Below, in pieces: positions 1 to 5,311 of a stretch of 6,122 nucleotides of DNA. Location of the stretch: contig CAIQLE010000274.1 in assembly GCA_903872555.1 (NCBI GenBank), positions 1 to 6,122 on the forward strand. Direction: 5' to 3'. A model generated the notes under the pieces. The model saw nothing but the letters and a program-made list of their open reading frames with translations, ran no database searches and was not told the origin of the DNA. Position numbers and translations under genes: made by a program. The DNA is from an uncultured bacterium (GTDB lineage: Bacteria > Pseudomonadota > Gammaproteobacteria > Burkholderiales > Burkholderiaceae_D). How positions within the stretch are numbered: position 1 is the stretch's first letter; each line of letters begins with the position of its first letter.

Positions 1-266
1 AACACCAGATTGCCCGTGATCTTGGACTGAATGAGTGATGAAGAAGAATTCGCAAAGGCATTTTGCAGCACGCTCATCATCACCAGACCCGGCACCAGAA
101 AGGCCGTATACGACACACCGGGAAAGACCTGCACATGGGCTTCGAGTACATGGCCGAAAATCAGCAGGTACAACATGGCCGTCACGATAGGTGCCGTCAG
201 GGTTTGCGTTGCCACTTTCCAGAAACGCAGCAATTCTTTATAGAGCAGCGTACGAAAGCCCGTCAT
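1..266 (-). CDS. yadH: ABC-2 type transporter permease, YadH-like (N-terminal part, cut by window edge)
   Basis: This is the inner-membrane permease half of an ABC-2 type exporter, expected to pair with the ATPase encoded just upstream. Only the first 88 codons are present and the frame stays open to base 1; homologues have roughly 250 residues. The protein begins MTGFRTLLYKELLRFWKV, a typical cytoplasmic amphipathic start. A first membrane segment follows at about residues 24-38, then the conserved stretch PGVSYTAFLVPGLVMMSV at about 49-66, which enters a second membrane segment. The ATG at 266-264 overlaps the ATPase stop as ATGA, and GGGAG lies 7 bases upstream of it (278-274), so the start is well supported and translation is probably coupled. 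Family membership is seen directly. The transported substrate is not known; drug, polysaccharide or lipid export would all fit ABC-2 permeases. Confidence 0.88.
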   Translation of the reverse strand, partial: MTGFRTLLYKELLRFWKVATQTLTAPIVTAMLYLLIFGHVLEAHVQVFPGVSYTAFLVPGLVMMSVLQNAFANSSSSLIQSKITGNLV

Positions 267-1174
267 TGCGCCGCTCCCATGATTTGTATAAAGACATCTT
301 CCAGATCGGCCTGATTCAATTGCAGATCCTCGATCTTGAGTCCCGCCACGCGCAGGCTGGCCAGCAGGCCTTCGACCTCGTCATGATGATTCACGCGCAC
401 GGTGTATTTATTGCCGCCTTTGAGTTCATCCGGATGCGACACCAGCCCGTGCAGCGCAGCCGGCAAAGGGCCGCCCGACAATCTGACCACCAGCTGCGAG
501 CCAGAGATACGGTTGATCAGCGCGGCGGTTGAATCCAGCGCTACCACCTGACCTGCCTTCAGCATAGCAATCCGATTGCACAGCGCCTGAGCTTCTTCCA
601 GATAATGGGTGGTCAGCACCACGGTGTGACCATCACGATTCAGGCGACCGATGAAATTCCACAGCGTCTGACGCAGCTCCACATCAACGCCGGCCGTAGG
701 CTCGTCCAGCATGATGACGGGCGGCTTATGTACCAGCGCCTGCGCCACCAGCACACGTCGCTTCATGCCGCCCGACAGCGAGCGCATATTGGCGTCGGCC
801 TTGGACGTGAGATCCAGGTTGTGCATGACTTCGTCTATCCATGCGTCGTTGTTGCGGATACCAAAATAGCCCGACTGCATGCGCAAAGTTTCGCGCACGG
901 TGAAAAACGGATCGAATACCAGTTCTTGCGGCACTACGCCCAGACGCTTACGTGCTTCACGGTAGTCTGTGACGACATCATGGCCGTCAATCGCGACCCT
1001 GCCGTCATCCGCATGCGTGAGACCGGCGATGATGGAAATCAGTGTGGTCTTGCCTGCACCATTCGGGCCCAGCAAGCCAAAGAACTCGCCCTCCTGAATC
1101 GCAAGCGAGACTCCACCTAAGGCTTGCAAAGAGCCGTAGCGTTTTTTGACGTTCTCAATCTGGATGGCAGCCAT
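263..1174 (-). CDS. yadG: ABC transporter ATP-binding protein, YadG-like (ABC-2 exporter ATPase)
   Basis: This 303-residue protein is the cytoplasmic ATPase that would drive the permease encoded next. All ABC motifs are intact: Walker A GPNGAGKTT (36-44), Q-loop Gln83, signature LSGGM (133-137), Walker B VIMLDEP (153-159), D-loop region AGVD (161-164) and H-loop His190. The tail of about 90 residues, ending in a LEDVFIQIMG stretch, is usual for the ATPases of ABC-2 exporters. The frame can be extended to a TTG at 1225, but I chose the ATG at 1174 because the protein family starts at this point and the extension encodes an implausible hydrophobic leader. In addition, a TATAAT at 1239-1234 would start transcription about at that TTG. 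No Shine-Dalgarno is visible before the ATG; the leader there is pyrimidine-rich. The symbol is by similarity to E. coli YadG, whose substrate is unknown. Confidence 0.9.
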   Translation of the reverse strand: MAAIQIENVKKRYGSLQALGGVSLAIQEGEFFGLLGPNGAGKTTLISIIAGLTHADDGRVAIDGHDVVTDYREARKRLGVVPQELVFDPFFTVRETLRMQSGYFGIRNNDAWIDEVMHNLDLTSKADANMRSLSGGMKRRVLVAQALVHKPPVIMLDEPTAGVDVELRQTLWNFIGRLNRDGHTVVLTTHYLEEAQALCNRIAMLKAGQVVALDSTAALINRISGSQLVVRLSGGPLPAALHGLVSHPDELKGGNKYTVRVNHHDEVEGLLASLRVAGLKIEDLQLNQADLEDVFIQIMGAAQ

Positions 1175-1281
1175 CGTTGGAAGGGGCAGGAGAAAAAACA
1201 GAAAAGCGCCGCAAAGGCAGCGCAAAGGACTTGATTATAGGGGAATTCTTAGGGGAGAACGGTGAATGCCGGGGAGTCGCC
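1175..1281 (-). other. Spacer between mlaB and the yadG-like gene: leader with a long pyrimidine-rich tract
   Basis: This 107-bp gap shows no terminator hairpin after mlaB, so read-through into the exporter genes is possible. It carries a TATAAT hexamer (1239-1234). There is also an 8-base direct repeat, cgcaaagg on the plus strand, at 1210-1217 and 1221-1228, 11 bases apart. The minus-strand stretch from about 1205 to 1179 is almost all C and T and ends just before the ATG at 1174. No purine-rich ribosome binding site is seen. Confidence 0.5.
1234..1239 (-). promoter_or_regulatory. Candidate -10 element (TATAAT) for the yadG-yadH-like genes
   Basis: On the minus strand the hexamer TATAAT is a perfect match to the sigma-70 -10 consensus. 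It lies 59 bases upstream of the likely ATG at 1174. No good -35 hexamer sits at 16-18 bases; the nearest resemblance, TTCACC, is 21 bases away. Transcription would begin near 1227, leaving a leader of about 53 bases. If real, the exporter pair can be transcribed separately from mla. A six-base match can also arise by chance. Confidence 0.4.
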
Positions 1282-1539
1282 TCAAGTAGCCAGCAGTTCA
1301 TTCACCCCATACAAGCCAGCCAGACTGTTTAAGCCGGCGGGAAGGCTCAGCAGCCTGAGCTGAATTGCCGCTGCCTCTGCTGCGCGCCGCCAGGCCAGCA
1401 GCGCCGCCACAGCGGACGAATCGAAGTGCTTCAGATGCTGCAGATCGATCTCGGTGGCGCCCTGCGCTATCGCGCTCAGGCCTGCCTGCAGTACCTCAGG
1501 AGCCTCGGTCTTGGTCAGGGATGTCGGTGCAAAAGCCAT
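1282..1539 (-). CDS. mlaB: MlaB, STAS-domain component of the Mla phospholipid ABC transporter
   Basis: MlaB is a small cytoplasmic STAS-domain protein that in E. coli binds MlaF and is needed for assembly and activity of the MlaFEDB complex. This product is 85 residues, short like other MlaB proteins and essentially one STAS fold. The diagnostic stretch is IDLQHLKHFDSSAVAALLAW (31-50), with strand, loop and helix. The DSSA segment (40-43) occupies the place where E. coli MlaB has a functionally important threonine (DTAG); Ser41 would be the counterpart here. The start ATG (1539-1537) has AGGA at 1550-1547, 7 bases upstream. The gene follows mlaC by 9 bases and closes the operon, as in E. coli mlaFEDCB. 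Sequence identity between MlaB proteins is low, so position next to mlaC supports the call as much as the motif does. Confidence 0.88.
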   Translation of the reverse strand: MAFAPTSLTKTEAPEVLQAGLSAIAQGATEIDLQHLKHFDSSAVAALLAWRRAAEAAAIQLRLLSLPAGLNSLAGLYGVNELLAT

Positions 1540-1548
1540 GGCACTATC

Positions 1549-2193
1549 CTAGCTCTTGGCTGGCGCTGAAGGGCTGGCCGCCAGCCGCTTGTTGCGCTCG
1601 GCCAGCGTCTTGATCAGGCCGTCGATGCCGCCCTTGGCGATCTCGGATGAGAAGCTGCCTTTATACGTTTCGACCAGCCAGGCACCGAGAATATTCACAT
1701 CATAAATTTTCCAACCGACCGGGGTTTTTTCCAGACGATAGTTAAGCTGCAATGGCTCACCACGCGCCTGCACCACGCTGGATTTGACTTCAACTTCGGT
1801 ATCGTCAGCTGCGGCACGCAGGGGCTTGAAATCCAGCCGCTGATTACGTACCTGAGAGATAGCGCCGGAATACGTAAATATCAGCAGCGTGCGGAATTCA
1901 CTGGTCAGTGCGGCTTGCTGTTCAGGACTGGCCTCGCGCCAGAAACGTCCCGCTGCCAGCGCGGTCATGCGCTGAAAATTCACATACGGGATTATCTTGG
2001 CCTGCACCAGCTCAATGATGCGCTGCTGATTGCCCGCCTGTATCTGCTTGTCGTTCTTGGCGATATCGAGAATTTCTTCACTGACTCGCTTGATCAGAAC
2101 ATCGGGCGCCTCTTGCTGCGGATTAGCCGCGTTCACTGACAGTGGCGCGAGCAAGGCGAAGAAGCTAAAAATGAATGGTCTGAGTGCGTGCAT
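1549..2193 (-). CDS. mlaC: MlaC, periplasmic phospholipid-binding shuttle protein
   Basis: MlaC (Ttg2D-type, Tol_Tol_Ttg2 family) carries phospholipid between the outer-membrane MlaA complex and the inner-membrane MlaFEDB complex. The 214-residue product begins with a short signal peptide: Arg5, a hydrophobic core over residues 7-20, and a likely cleavage near VNA-AN at 22/23. Family features follow: YVNFQRMTALAAGRFWREAS (70-89), the nearby FRTLLIFTYSGAI segment (100-112), and GWKIYDVNILG (160-170) with WLVETYKGSF just after. I chose the ATG at 2193 because it gives a standard signal peptide. Upstream in-frame candidates are ATG at 2217 and 2250 and TTG at 2259, all of which would lengthen the N-region. 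The Shine-Dalgarno for 2193 is weak (GTGGA). The ATG at 2217 directly abuts a 9-bp inverted repeat. The gene lies 123 bp after mlaA with this start and 9 bp before mlaB. Confidence 0.93.
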   Translation of the reverse strand: MHALRPFIFSFFALLAPLSVNAANPQQEAPDVLIKRVSEEILDIAKNDKQIQAGNQQRIIELVQAKIIPYVNFQRMTALAAGRFWREASPEQQAALTSEFRTLLIFTYSGAISQVRNQRLDFKPLRAAADDTEVEVKSSVVQARGEPLQLNYRLEKTPVGWKIYDVNILGAWLVETYKGSFSSEIAKGGIDGLIKTLAERNKRLAASPSAPAKS

Positions 2194-2316
2194 GAGGTAT
2201 CCACTTATCTGGCGCATGACGGTAAAAAATTTACCGTCCACAGGCGACATGATAACCAATGCAGGCGGACTCAGCCAGTCACGCAGGTATGCGTATCAGA
2301 ACTGTTGGCAAATAAA
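2194..2316 (-). other. mlaA-mlaC spacer with two inverted repeats
   Basis: This 123-bp spacer is the longest gap inside the mla block. It holds a perfect 9-bp inverted repeat at 2218-2238, listed separately, and a small 5-bp one at 2281-2294 (ACGCA-GGTA-TGCGT on the plus strand). I see no convincing sigma-70 promoter and no T-tailed terminator in the direction of transcription. Part of the spacer (2194-2259) stays open in the mlaC frame, so it could be coding if mlaC starts earlier than proposed. Confidence 0.5.
2218..2238. repeat. Perfect 9-bp inverted repeat with 3-base centre, upstream of mlaC
   Basis: On the plus strand the arms are GACGGTAAA (2218-2226) and TTTACCGTC (2230-2238), separated by AAA. 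In the mRNA this would be a 9-bp stem with a UUU loop, ending 24 bases before the proposed mlaC start codon at 2193 and immediately before the alternative ATG at 2217. The A/T-rich symmetric form would also suit a dimeric DNA-binding protein. It is not followed by a T-run on the minus strand, so it is not a classical terminator. The function is unknown. Confidence 0.6.
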
Positions 2317-3030
2317 CTAATCTGATGCGCCATCGCGCACACGAGATTCACGTCGCTGCAAATAGGCATCACGAATAAACTGATACGGATCCAGCGCTGC
2401 ACCCTCCATCAATGCAGACGATCCCAAGAGGTCGGCACGGTCGTCAATGATACGCAGCACTCTGGCAACGTTTCTGGCGCTCACATTGTCGACCTGATTC
2501 AGAGGATCCGCGTACAGATCCACAGGCTTGGCGATGCCATCACGCACCGTGCTGGAACCAAAGAAAGGCAAAATCAGATAGGGACCGGAGTGCACGCCCC
2601 AGACTCCCAGTGTCTGGCCGAAATCTTCGTCATGCTTAGGCAGCCCTATAGGCGTGGCCACATCGATCAGACCGACGATGCCAAATGTCGAGTTGAACAC
2701 CACGCGCGCCACATCGGTCGTGCCGTCCTTGGGTTTGCCTTGTAAATAATTATTTACTGCTGTCCAGACATCGCCGATGTTGCCAAAGAAATTTCCGACG
2801 GCAGTACGTATCATCGCAGGCACATAATTTTCATAGCCTGTGGCAACGGGCTTGATGACATTATCGTCAACCGCCATATTGAAACGGAACATGGAACGGT
2901 TGTAATTTTCGTAAGGATCACGCGGATCGGGCGTATTCGACGAGGTCGCAGGCGTCGTGCTGGCACAAGCTGTCATAAGCAAAGCCAGCATCAGGATGCC
3001 CGCCCAGCGGAAATATCGTGTGTTTTTCAT
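2317..3030 (-). CDS. mlaA: MlaA (VacJ), outer-membrane lipoprotein of the Mla pathway
   Basis: MlaA sits in the outer membrane, normally with a trimeric porin, and extracts misplaced phospholipids from the outer leaflet for MlaC. The 237-residue product starts with a lipoprotein signal: MKNTRYFRWA, a hydrophobic core, then a lipobox ending MTAC with the lipidated Cys22. The next residues are Ala-Ser, not Asp, which is consistent with outer-membrane sorting. Family hallmarks are DPYENYNRSMFRFN (38-51), HDEDFGQTLGVWGV (133-146), GPYLILPFFGSSTVRD (149-164) and DPYQFIRDAYL (214-224). The ATG at 3030-3028 overlaps the mlaD stop as ATGA and has GGAG at 3044-3041, 10 bases upstream, so translation is probably coupled to mlaD. 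Length matches the family. The location inside the transporter operon, between mlaD and mlaC, differs from E. coli, where mlaA is elsewhere. Confidence 0.96.
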   Translation of the reverse strand: MKNTRYFRWAGILMLALLMTACASTTPATSSNTPDPRDPYENYNRSMFRFNMAVDDNVIKPVATGYENYVPAMIRTAVGNFFGNIGDVWTAVNNYLQGKPKDGTTDVARVVFNSTFGIVGLIDVATPIGLPKHDEDFGQTLGVWGVHSGPYLILPFFGSSTVRDGIAKPVDLYADPLNQVDNVSARNVARVLRIIDDRADLLGSSALMEGAALDPYQFIRDAYLQRRESRVRDGASD

Positions 3031-3503
3031 TTTTTAGTATCTCCACTGGCATCAGCTGCCTTGCTAAATAAAAACTGGCTAATCAGGTTTTCAAGAACGA
3101 TGGCCGACTGCGTGCTTTTGATGCGGTCACCTTCGATGAAGTTCTTTTCATCGCCACCTGGCTCTATACCTATGTACTGCTCACCCAATAAGCCTGAAGT
3201 AAGTATCTTGGCCGAGCTGTCTTTGGGAAAATGATATTCGCCCTGAAAACGCATGGTCACATTGGCCTGAAAATTCTTGTCATCAAAGCCTATGCTTTCT
3301 ACCCGCCCCACCACCACGCCTGCGCTCTTGACCGCAGCGCGTGGTTTAAGTCCACCAATATTATCGAAACGCGCCACCAGGGTATAGCCGGGGCCGAAAT
3401 TCATGGCGCTCAGGTTCCCCACTTTCAGTGCAAGAAACATCAGGGCTATGGCACCGAGTAATACGAACAGGCCAACCCAGACATCGAAAGATTTGCGTTG
3501 CAT
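3027..3503 (-). CDS. mlaD: MlaD, MCE-domain substrate-binding subunit of the Mla transporter
   Basis: MlaD is anchored in the inner membrane and forms a hexameric periplasmic ring that passes phospholipid between MlaC and the MlaE permease. The 158-residue product has one N-terminal membrane helix (about residues 8-26) and a single MCE domain (about 40-118). Visible hallmarks are FDNIGGLKPRAAVKSAGVVV (46-65) and the TSGLLGEQYIGIEPGG segment (102-117), whose leucine pair lies in the loop known to line the ring pore. A short helical tail follows. I chose the ATG at 3503 over the in-frame TTG at 3515 because GAGG (3513-3510) lies 6 bases upstream of the ATG and overlaps the TTG itself. The gene begins 78 bp after mlaE and its stop overlaps the mlaA start. 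A single MCE domain and short tail distinguish it from the larger PqiB and YebT proteins. Confidence 0.95.
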   Translation of the reverse strand: MQRKSFDVWVGLFVLLGAIALMFLALKVGNLSAMNFGPGYTLVARFDNIGGLKPRAAVKSAGVVVGRVESIGFDDKNFQANVTMRFQGEYHFPKDSSAKILTSGLLGEQYIGIEPGGDEKNFIEGDRIKSTQSAIVLENLISQFLFSKAADASGDTKK

Positions 3504-3581
3504 GCTTTGCCTCAAAGTAGAACTTATTTCAACATGTACATGGCATGAACAGAGGGCACTTTACCGCTCTGCTTCAGGCGC
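3504..3581 (-). other. mlaE-mlaD spacer
   Basis: This 78-bp gap contains the mlaD ribosome binding site (GAGG, 3513-3510) and a 10-bp perfect palindrome CATGTACATG (3533-3542). A weak potential stem, CAGAG/CTCTG with a 12-base loop, lies at 3550-3571. No terminator or convincing promoter is visible. It is the first of the two looser joints in an otherwise tightly packed operon. Confidence 0.4.
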
Positions 3582-4358
3582 TCAGGAAAACATCAGTGCC
3601 GTCAGCAGGAAATCCAGCCACAGCACCATTAAAGAACCAATCACCACCGTGCGGGTGGTGGCACGCGCGACGCCTTCGGGAGTGGGTGCGGTGCGGTAGC
3701 CCTGATACAGCGCCGTGAAGGTGACTGCGACTCCAAACACAAGACTCTTCAGCACACCATTGGCCACATCACTCCAGACATCCACACCAGCCTGCATCTG
3801 CGACCAGAATGCCCCTTCATCCACACCAATCAGATCCACGCCCACAATATAACCGCCCAGCACACCCACAGCACTGAAGATAGCCGCCAGCACCGGCATG
3901 GCCAGCACGCCCGCCCAGAAGCGGGGGGCCAGTACGCGCTTGATAGGATCGACGGCCATCATTTCCATCGCATCGAGTTGCTCACCCGCCTTCATGAGAC
4001 CAATCTCTGCCGTCAGTGAGGTACCGGCTCGGCCTGCGAACAGCAAGGCCGTCACCACCGGGCCGAGCTCACGTGTGAGTGACAGCGCCACCAGCAGACC
4101 CAGCGCCTGCTCAGAACCGTATTTGTTGAGTGTGTAATAGCCCTGCAGGCCGAGCACAAAACCGACAAACAAGCCCGACACCGCAATAATCACCAGCGAA
4201 TAATTACCGATGAAATGCACCTGATCCGTAACCAGCCGTGGCCGCTTTAACAAGCCGCCCGAACCGGAAATGATGGCAGCAAAGGTGCGCGCCGCCGCGC
4301 CCAGATCATGCAGACCTGCGCGCACGCTGTGGCCCAGACGGGCAAGCAGATTCAGCAT
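3582..4358 (-). CDS. mlaE: MlaE, permease of the Mla phospholipid ABC transporter
   Basis: MlaE is the inner-membrane permease, a homodimer with MlaF below and the MlaD ring above, through which phospholipids pass. The product is 258 residues, normal for the family. It has an amphipathic N-terminal region, then hydrophobic segments at about 53-73, 86-108, 145-172, 200-220 and 236-257. The signature of the MlaE/Ttg2B family is clear: LTRELGPVVTALLFAGRAGT (94-113), then AEIGLMKAGEQLDAMEMM (117-134), and the APRFWAGVLAMP segment. The ATG (4358-4356) shares one base with the mlaF stop (TGATG), and GGAG lies 8 bases upstream (4370-4367), pointing to translational coupling. It is followed by mlaD after 78 bp. 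A related family functions in Mce systems and plant TGD, but the flanking genes make Mla the secure assignment. Confidence 0.96.
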   Translation of the reverse strand: MLNLLARLGHSVRAGLHDLGAAARTFAAIISGSGGLLKRPRLVTDQVHFIGNYSLVIIAVSGLFVGFVLGLQGYYTLNKYGSEQALGLLVALSLTRELGPVVTALLFAGRAGTSLTAEIGLMKAGEQLDAMEMMAVDPIKRVLAPRFWAGVLAMPVLAAIFSAVGVLGGYIVGVDLIGVDEGAFWSQMQAGVDVWSDVANGVLKSLVFGVAVTFTALYQGYRTAPTPEGVARATTRTVVIGSLMVLWLDFLLTALMFS

Positions 4359-5161
4359 CAGTGCCGCTCCGCCAGGCCCAGCTGCGCTGCAATCGAGCGT
4401 CCGGGGTAATGGAAAGGTACCGGGCCATCGGCCTCGGCATGCACGAATTGCTTCACGTAGGCATCGTCAGAAGCCATCATCTGTTGCGGCGTGCCATGCG
4501 CGACGATACGGCCCTGCGACAGAAAATACACATAGTCCGCAATCATGAAGGACTCATGCACATCATGCGACACCAGAATCGAAGTCGATCCCAGCGCATC
4601 ATTCAGTTTGCGTATCAGGTTGGCTGTGACGCCCATGGAAATAGGATCCAGACCGGCAAAAGGTTCGTCATACATGATCAGCTGCGGGTCGAGTGCGACC
4701 GCACGTGCCAGCGCAACCCGGCGCGCCATACCGCCCGAGACCTCAGCAGGCTTCAGAGCCGCAGCATTCGACAGACCGACTGCATGTAATTTCATCAGCA
4801 CCAGATCGTGGATCATGCTCTCAGGCAGACGGGTGTTTTCGCGCAGAGGAAAGGCAACGTTATCGAAGACCGAGAGATCGGTAAACAAGGCACCATGCTG
4901 GAACAACATCCCCATGCGACGCCTGAGCTCATACAGGCCATGCAGGTCCAGACCGGCCACGTCCTGTCCGTCAACGCTCACCTTGCCGGACTGCGCACGA
5001 ATCTGACCGCCAATCAGGCGCAGCACGGTGGTCTTGCCCGAACCTGAACCGCCCATCACAGCGATCACTTTCCCGCGCGGGAACTGCATCGTCAGGCCGG
5101 ACAAAATCGGCCTGTCGTTGTAGGCAAAATGCAGATCGCGAATGTCGACGAGATTAGGCAA
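4358..5161 (-). CDS. mlaF: MlaF, ATPase of the Mla phospholipid ABC transporter
   Basis: MlaF powers the MlaFEDB complex from the cytoplasmic face. The 267-residue product has Walker A GGSGSGKTT (37-45), Q-loop Gln88, signature VSGGM (141-145), Walker B LIMYDEP (161-167), D-loop GLD (170-172) and H-loop His199. The signature starts with Val where Leu is usual. The C-terminal tail contains DGPVPFHYPG (245-254), typical of MlaF; in E. coli this tail region wraps around the partner MlaF and contacts MlaB. The start is a TTG at 5161: an in-frame TGA lies five codons upstream and the next Met is residue 25, which would remove strand 1 of the fold. No clear Shine-Dalgarno precedes the TTG. This is the first gene of the mla block, 150 bp after gltD and downstream of a strong terminator. 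Confidence 0.95.
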   Translation of the reverse strand: MPNLVDIRDLHFAYNDRPILSGLTMQFPRGKVIAVMGGSGSGKTTVLRLIGGQIRAQSGKVSVDGQDVAGLDLHGLYELRRRMGMLFQHGALFTDLSVFDNVAFPLRENTRLPESMIHDLVLMKLHAVGLSNAAALKPAEVSGGMARRVALARAVALDPQLIMYDEPFAGLDPISMGVTANLIRKLNDALGSTSILVSHDVHESFMIADYVYFLSQGRIVAHGTPQQMMASDDAYVKQFVHAEADGPVPFHYPGRSIAAQLGLAERH

Positions 5162-5190
5162 GAGGCAGATATTTCAGGTGAATGTAGAGG

Positions 5191-5196
5191 ATTTTA
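5191..5196 (-). promoter_or_regulatory. Weak candidate -10 element for the mla operon
   Basis: The minus-strand hexamer TAAAAT matches five of six bases of the sigma-70 -10 consensus and lies 29 bases upstream of the mlaF TTG. Transcription would begin near 5184, giving a leader of about 22 bases. No recognisable -35 hexamer lies at 16-18 bases. A promoter is expected somewhere between the terminator and mlaF, and this is the best match I see. It remains a guess. Confidence 0.3.
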
Positions 5197-5265
5197 GTGC
5201 AAGCCTGGCGCAGGGCCGGGAAATGGCGCATATGCAGCACGCGCGAAGCATAGCATTCGCTCAAC

Positions 5266-5292
5266 AAAAATGCCCGCGTGGCGGGCATTTTT
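5266..5292 (-). terminator. Intrinsic terminator after gltD
   Basis: A perfect 12-bp stem, AAAAATGCCCGC (5266-5277) against GCGGGCATTTTT (5281-5292), closes a 3-base loop. Read on the minus strand, the GC-rich core is followed by ATTTTTGTTG, the classical Rho-independent form. It starts about 20 bases after the gltD stop and should separate gltD from mla transcription. The symmetric A and T arms make it potentially bidirectional, but no plus-strand gene enters it. Confidence 0.93.
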
Positions 5293-5311
5293 TGTTCAAG
5301 CTCAGATCACA

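Noticed and set aside
31..532. Plus-strand frames at the left edge (31-243, 63-314, 191-532).
   Set aside because: The minus strand encodes a clear ABC-2 permease and ATPase there, and the plus-strand frames overlap one another with no start signals or protein features.
605..1120. A 171-codon open frame on the plus strand inside the yadG-like gene, and similar long plus-strand frames at 4361-4789, 4545-5006, 5270-5821 and 5665-6114.
   Set aside because: Each lies opposite a gene with intact family motifs, and their translations show no recognisable domain, only composition-driven Arg/His/Ser-rich sequence. They are shadows of the minus-strand genes.
1175..1225. A 17-residue N-terminal extension of the YadG-like ATPase from a TTG at 1225, resembling a hydrophobic leader or signal peptide.
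   Set aside because: ABC ATPases are cytoplasmic and the family starts at the MAAIQIENV position. The hydrophobic residues come from a C/T-rich tract, and the TATAAT at 1239-1234 would place the transcript start at about the TTG.
2194..2259. Longer mlaC starting at TTG 2259 or ATG 2250 or 2217.
   Set aside because: These add up to 22 residues ahead of a well-formed signal peptide and have no better ribosome binding sites. The ATG at 2217 would directly abut the base of a stable hairpin. They are not fully excluded.
3504..3515. mlaD start at the in-frame TTG at 3515.
   Set aside because: The bases from this TTG onward form the GAGG Shine-Dalgarno (3513-3510) for the ATG at 3503, which has a normal 6-base spacing.
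3533..3542. The 10-bp palindrome CATGTACATG in the mlaE-mlaD gap as an operator.
   Set aside because: A 10-bp palindrome of this kind arises readily by chance, and no promoter or second copy is visible beside it.
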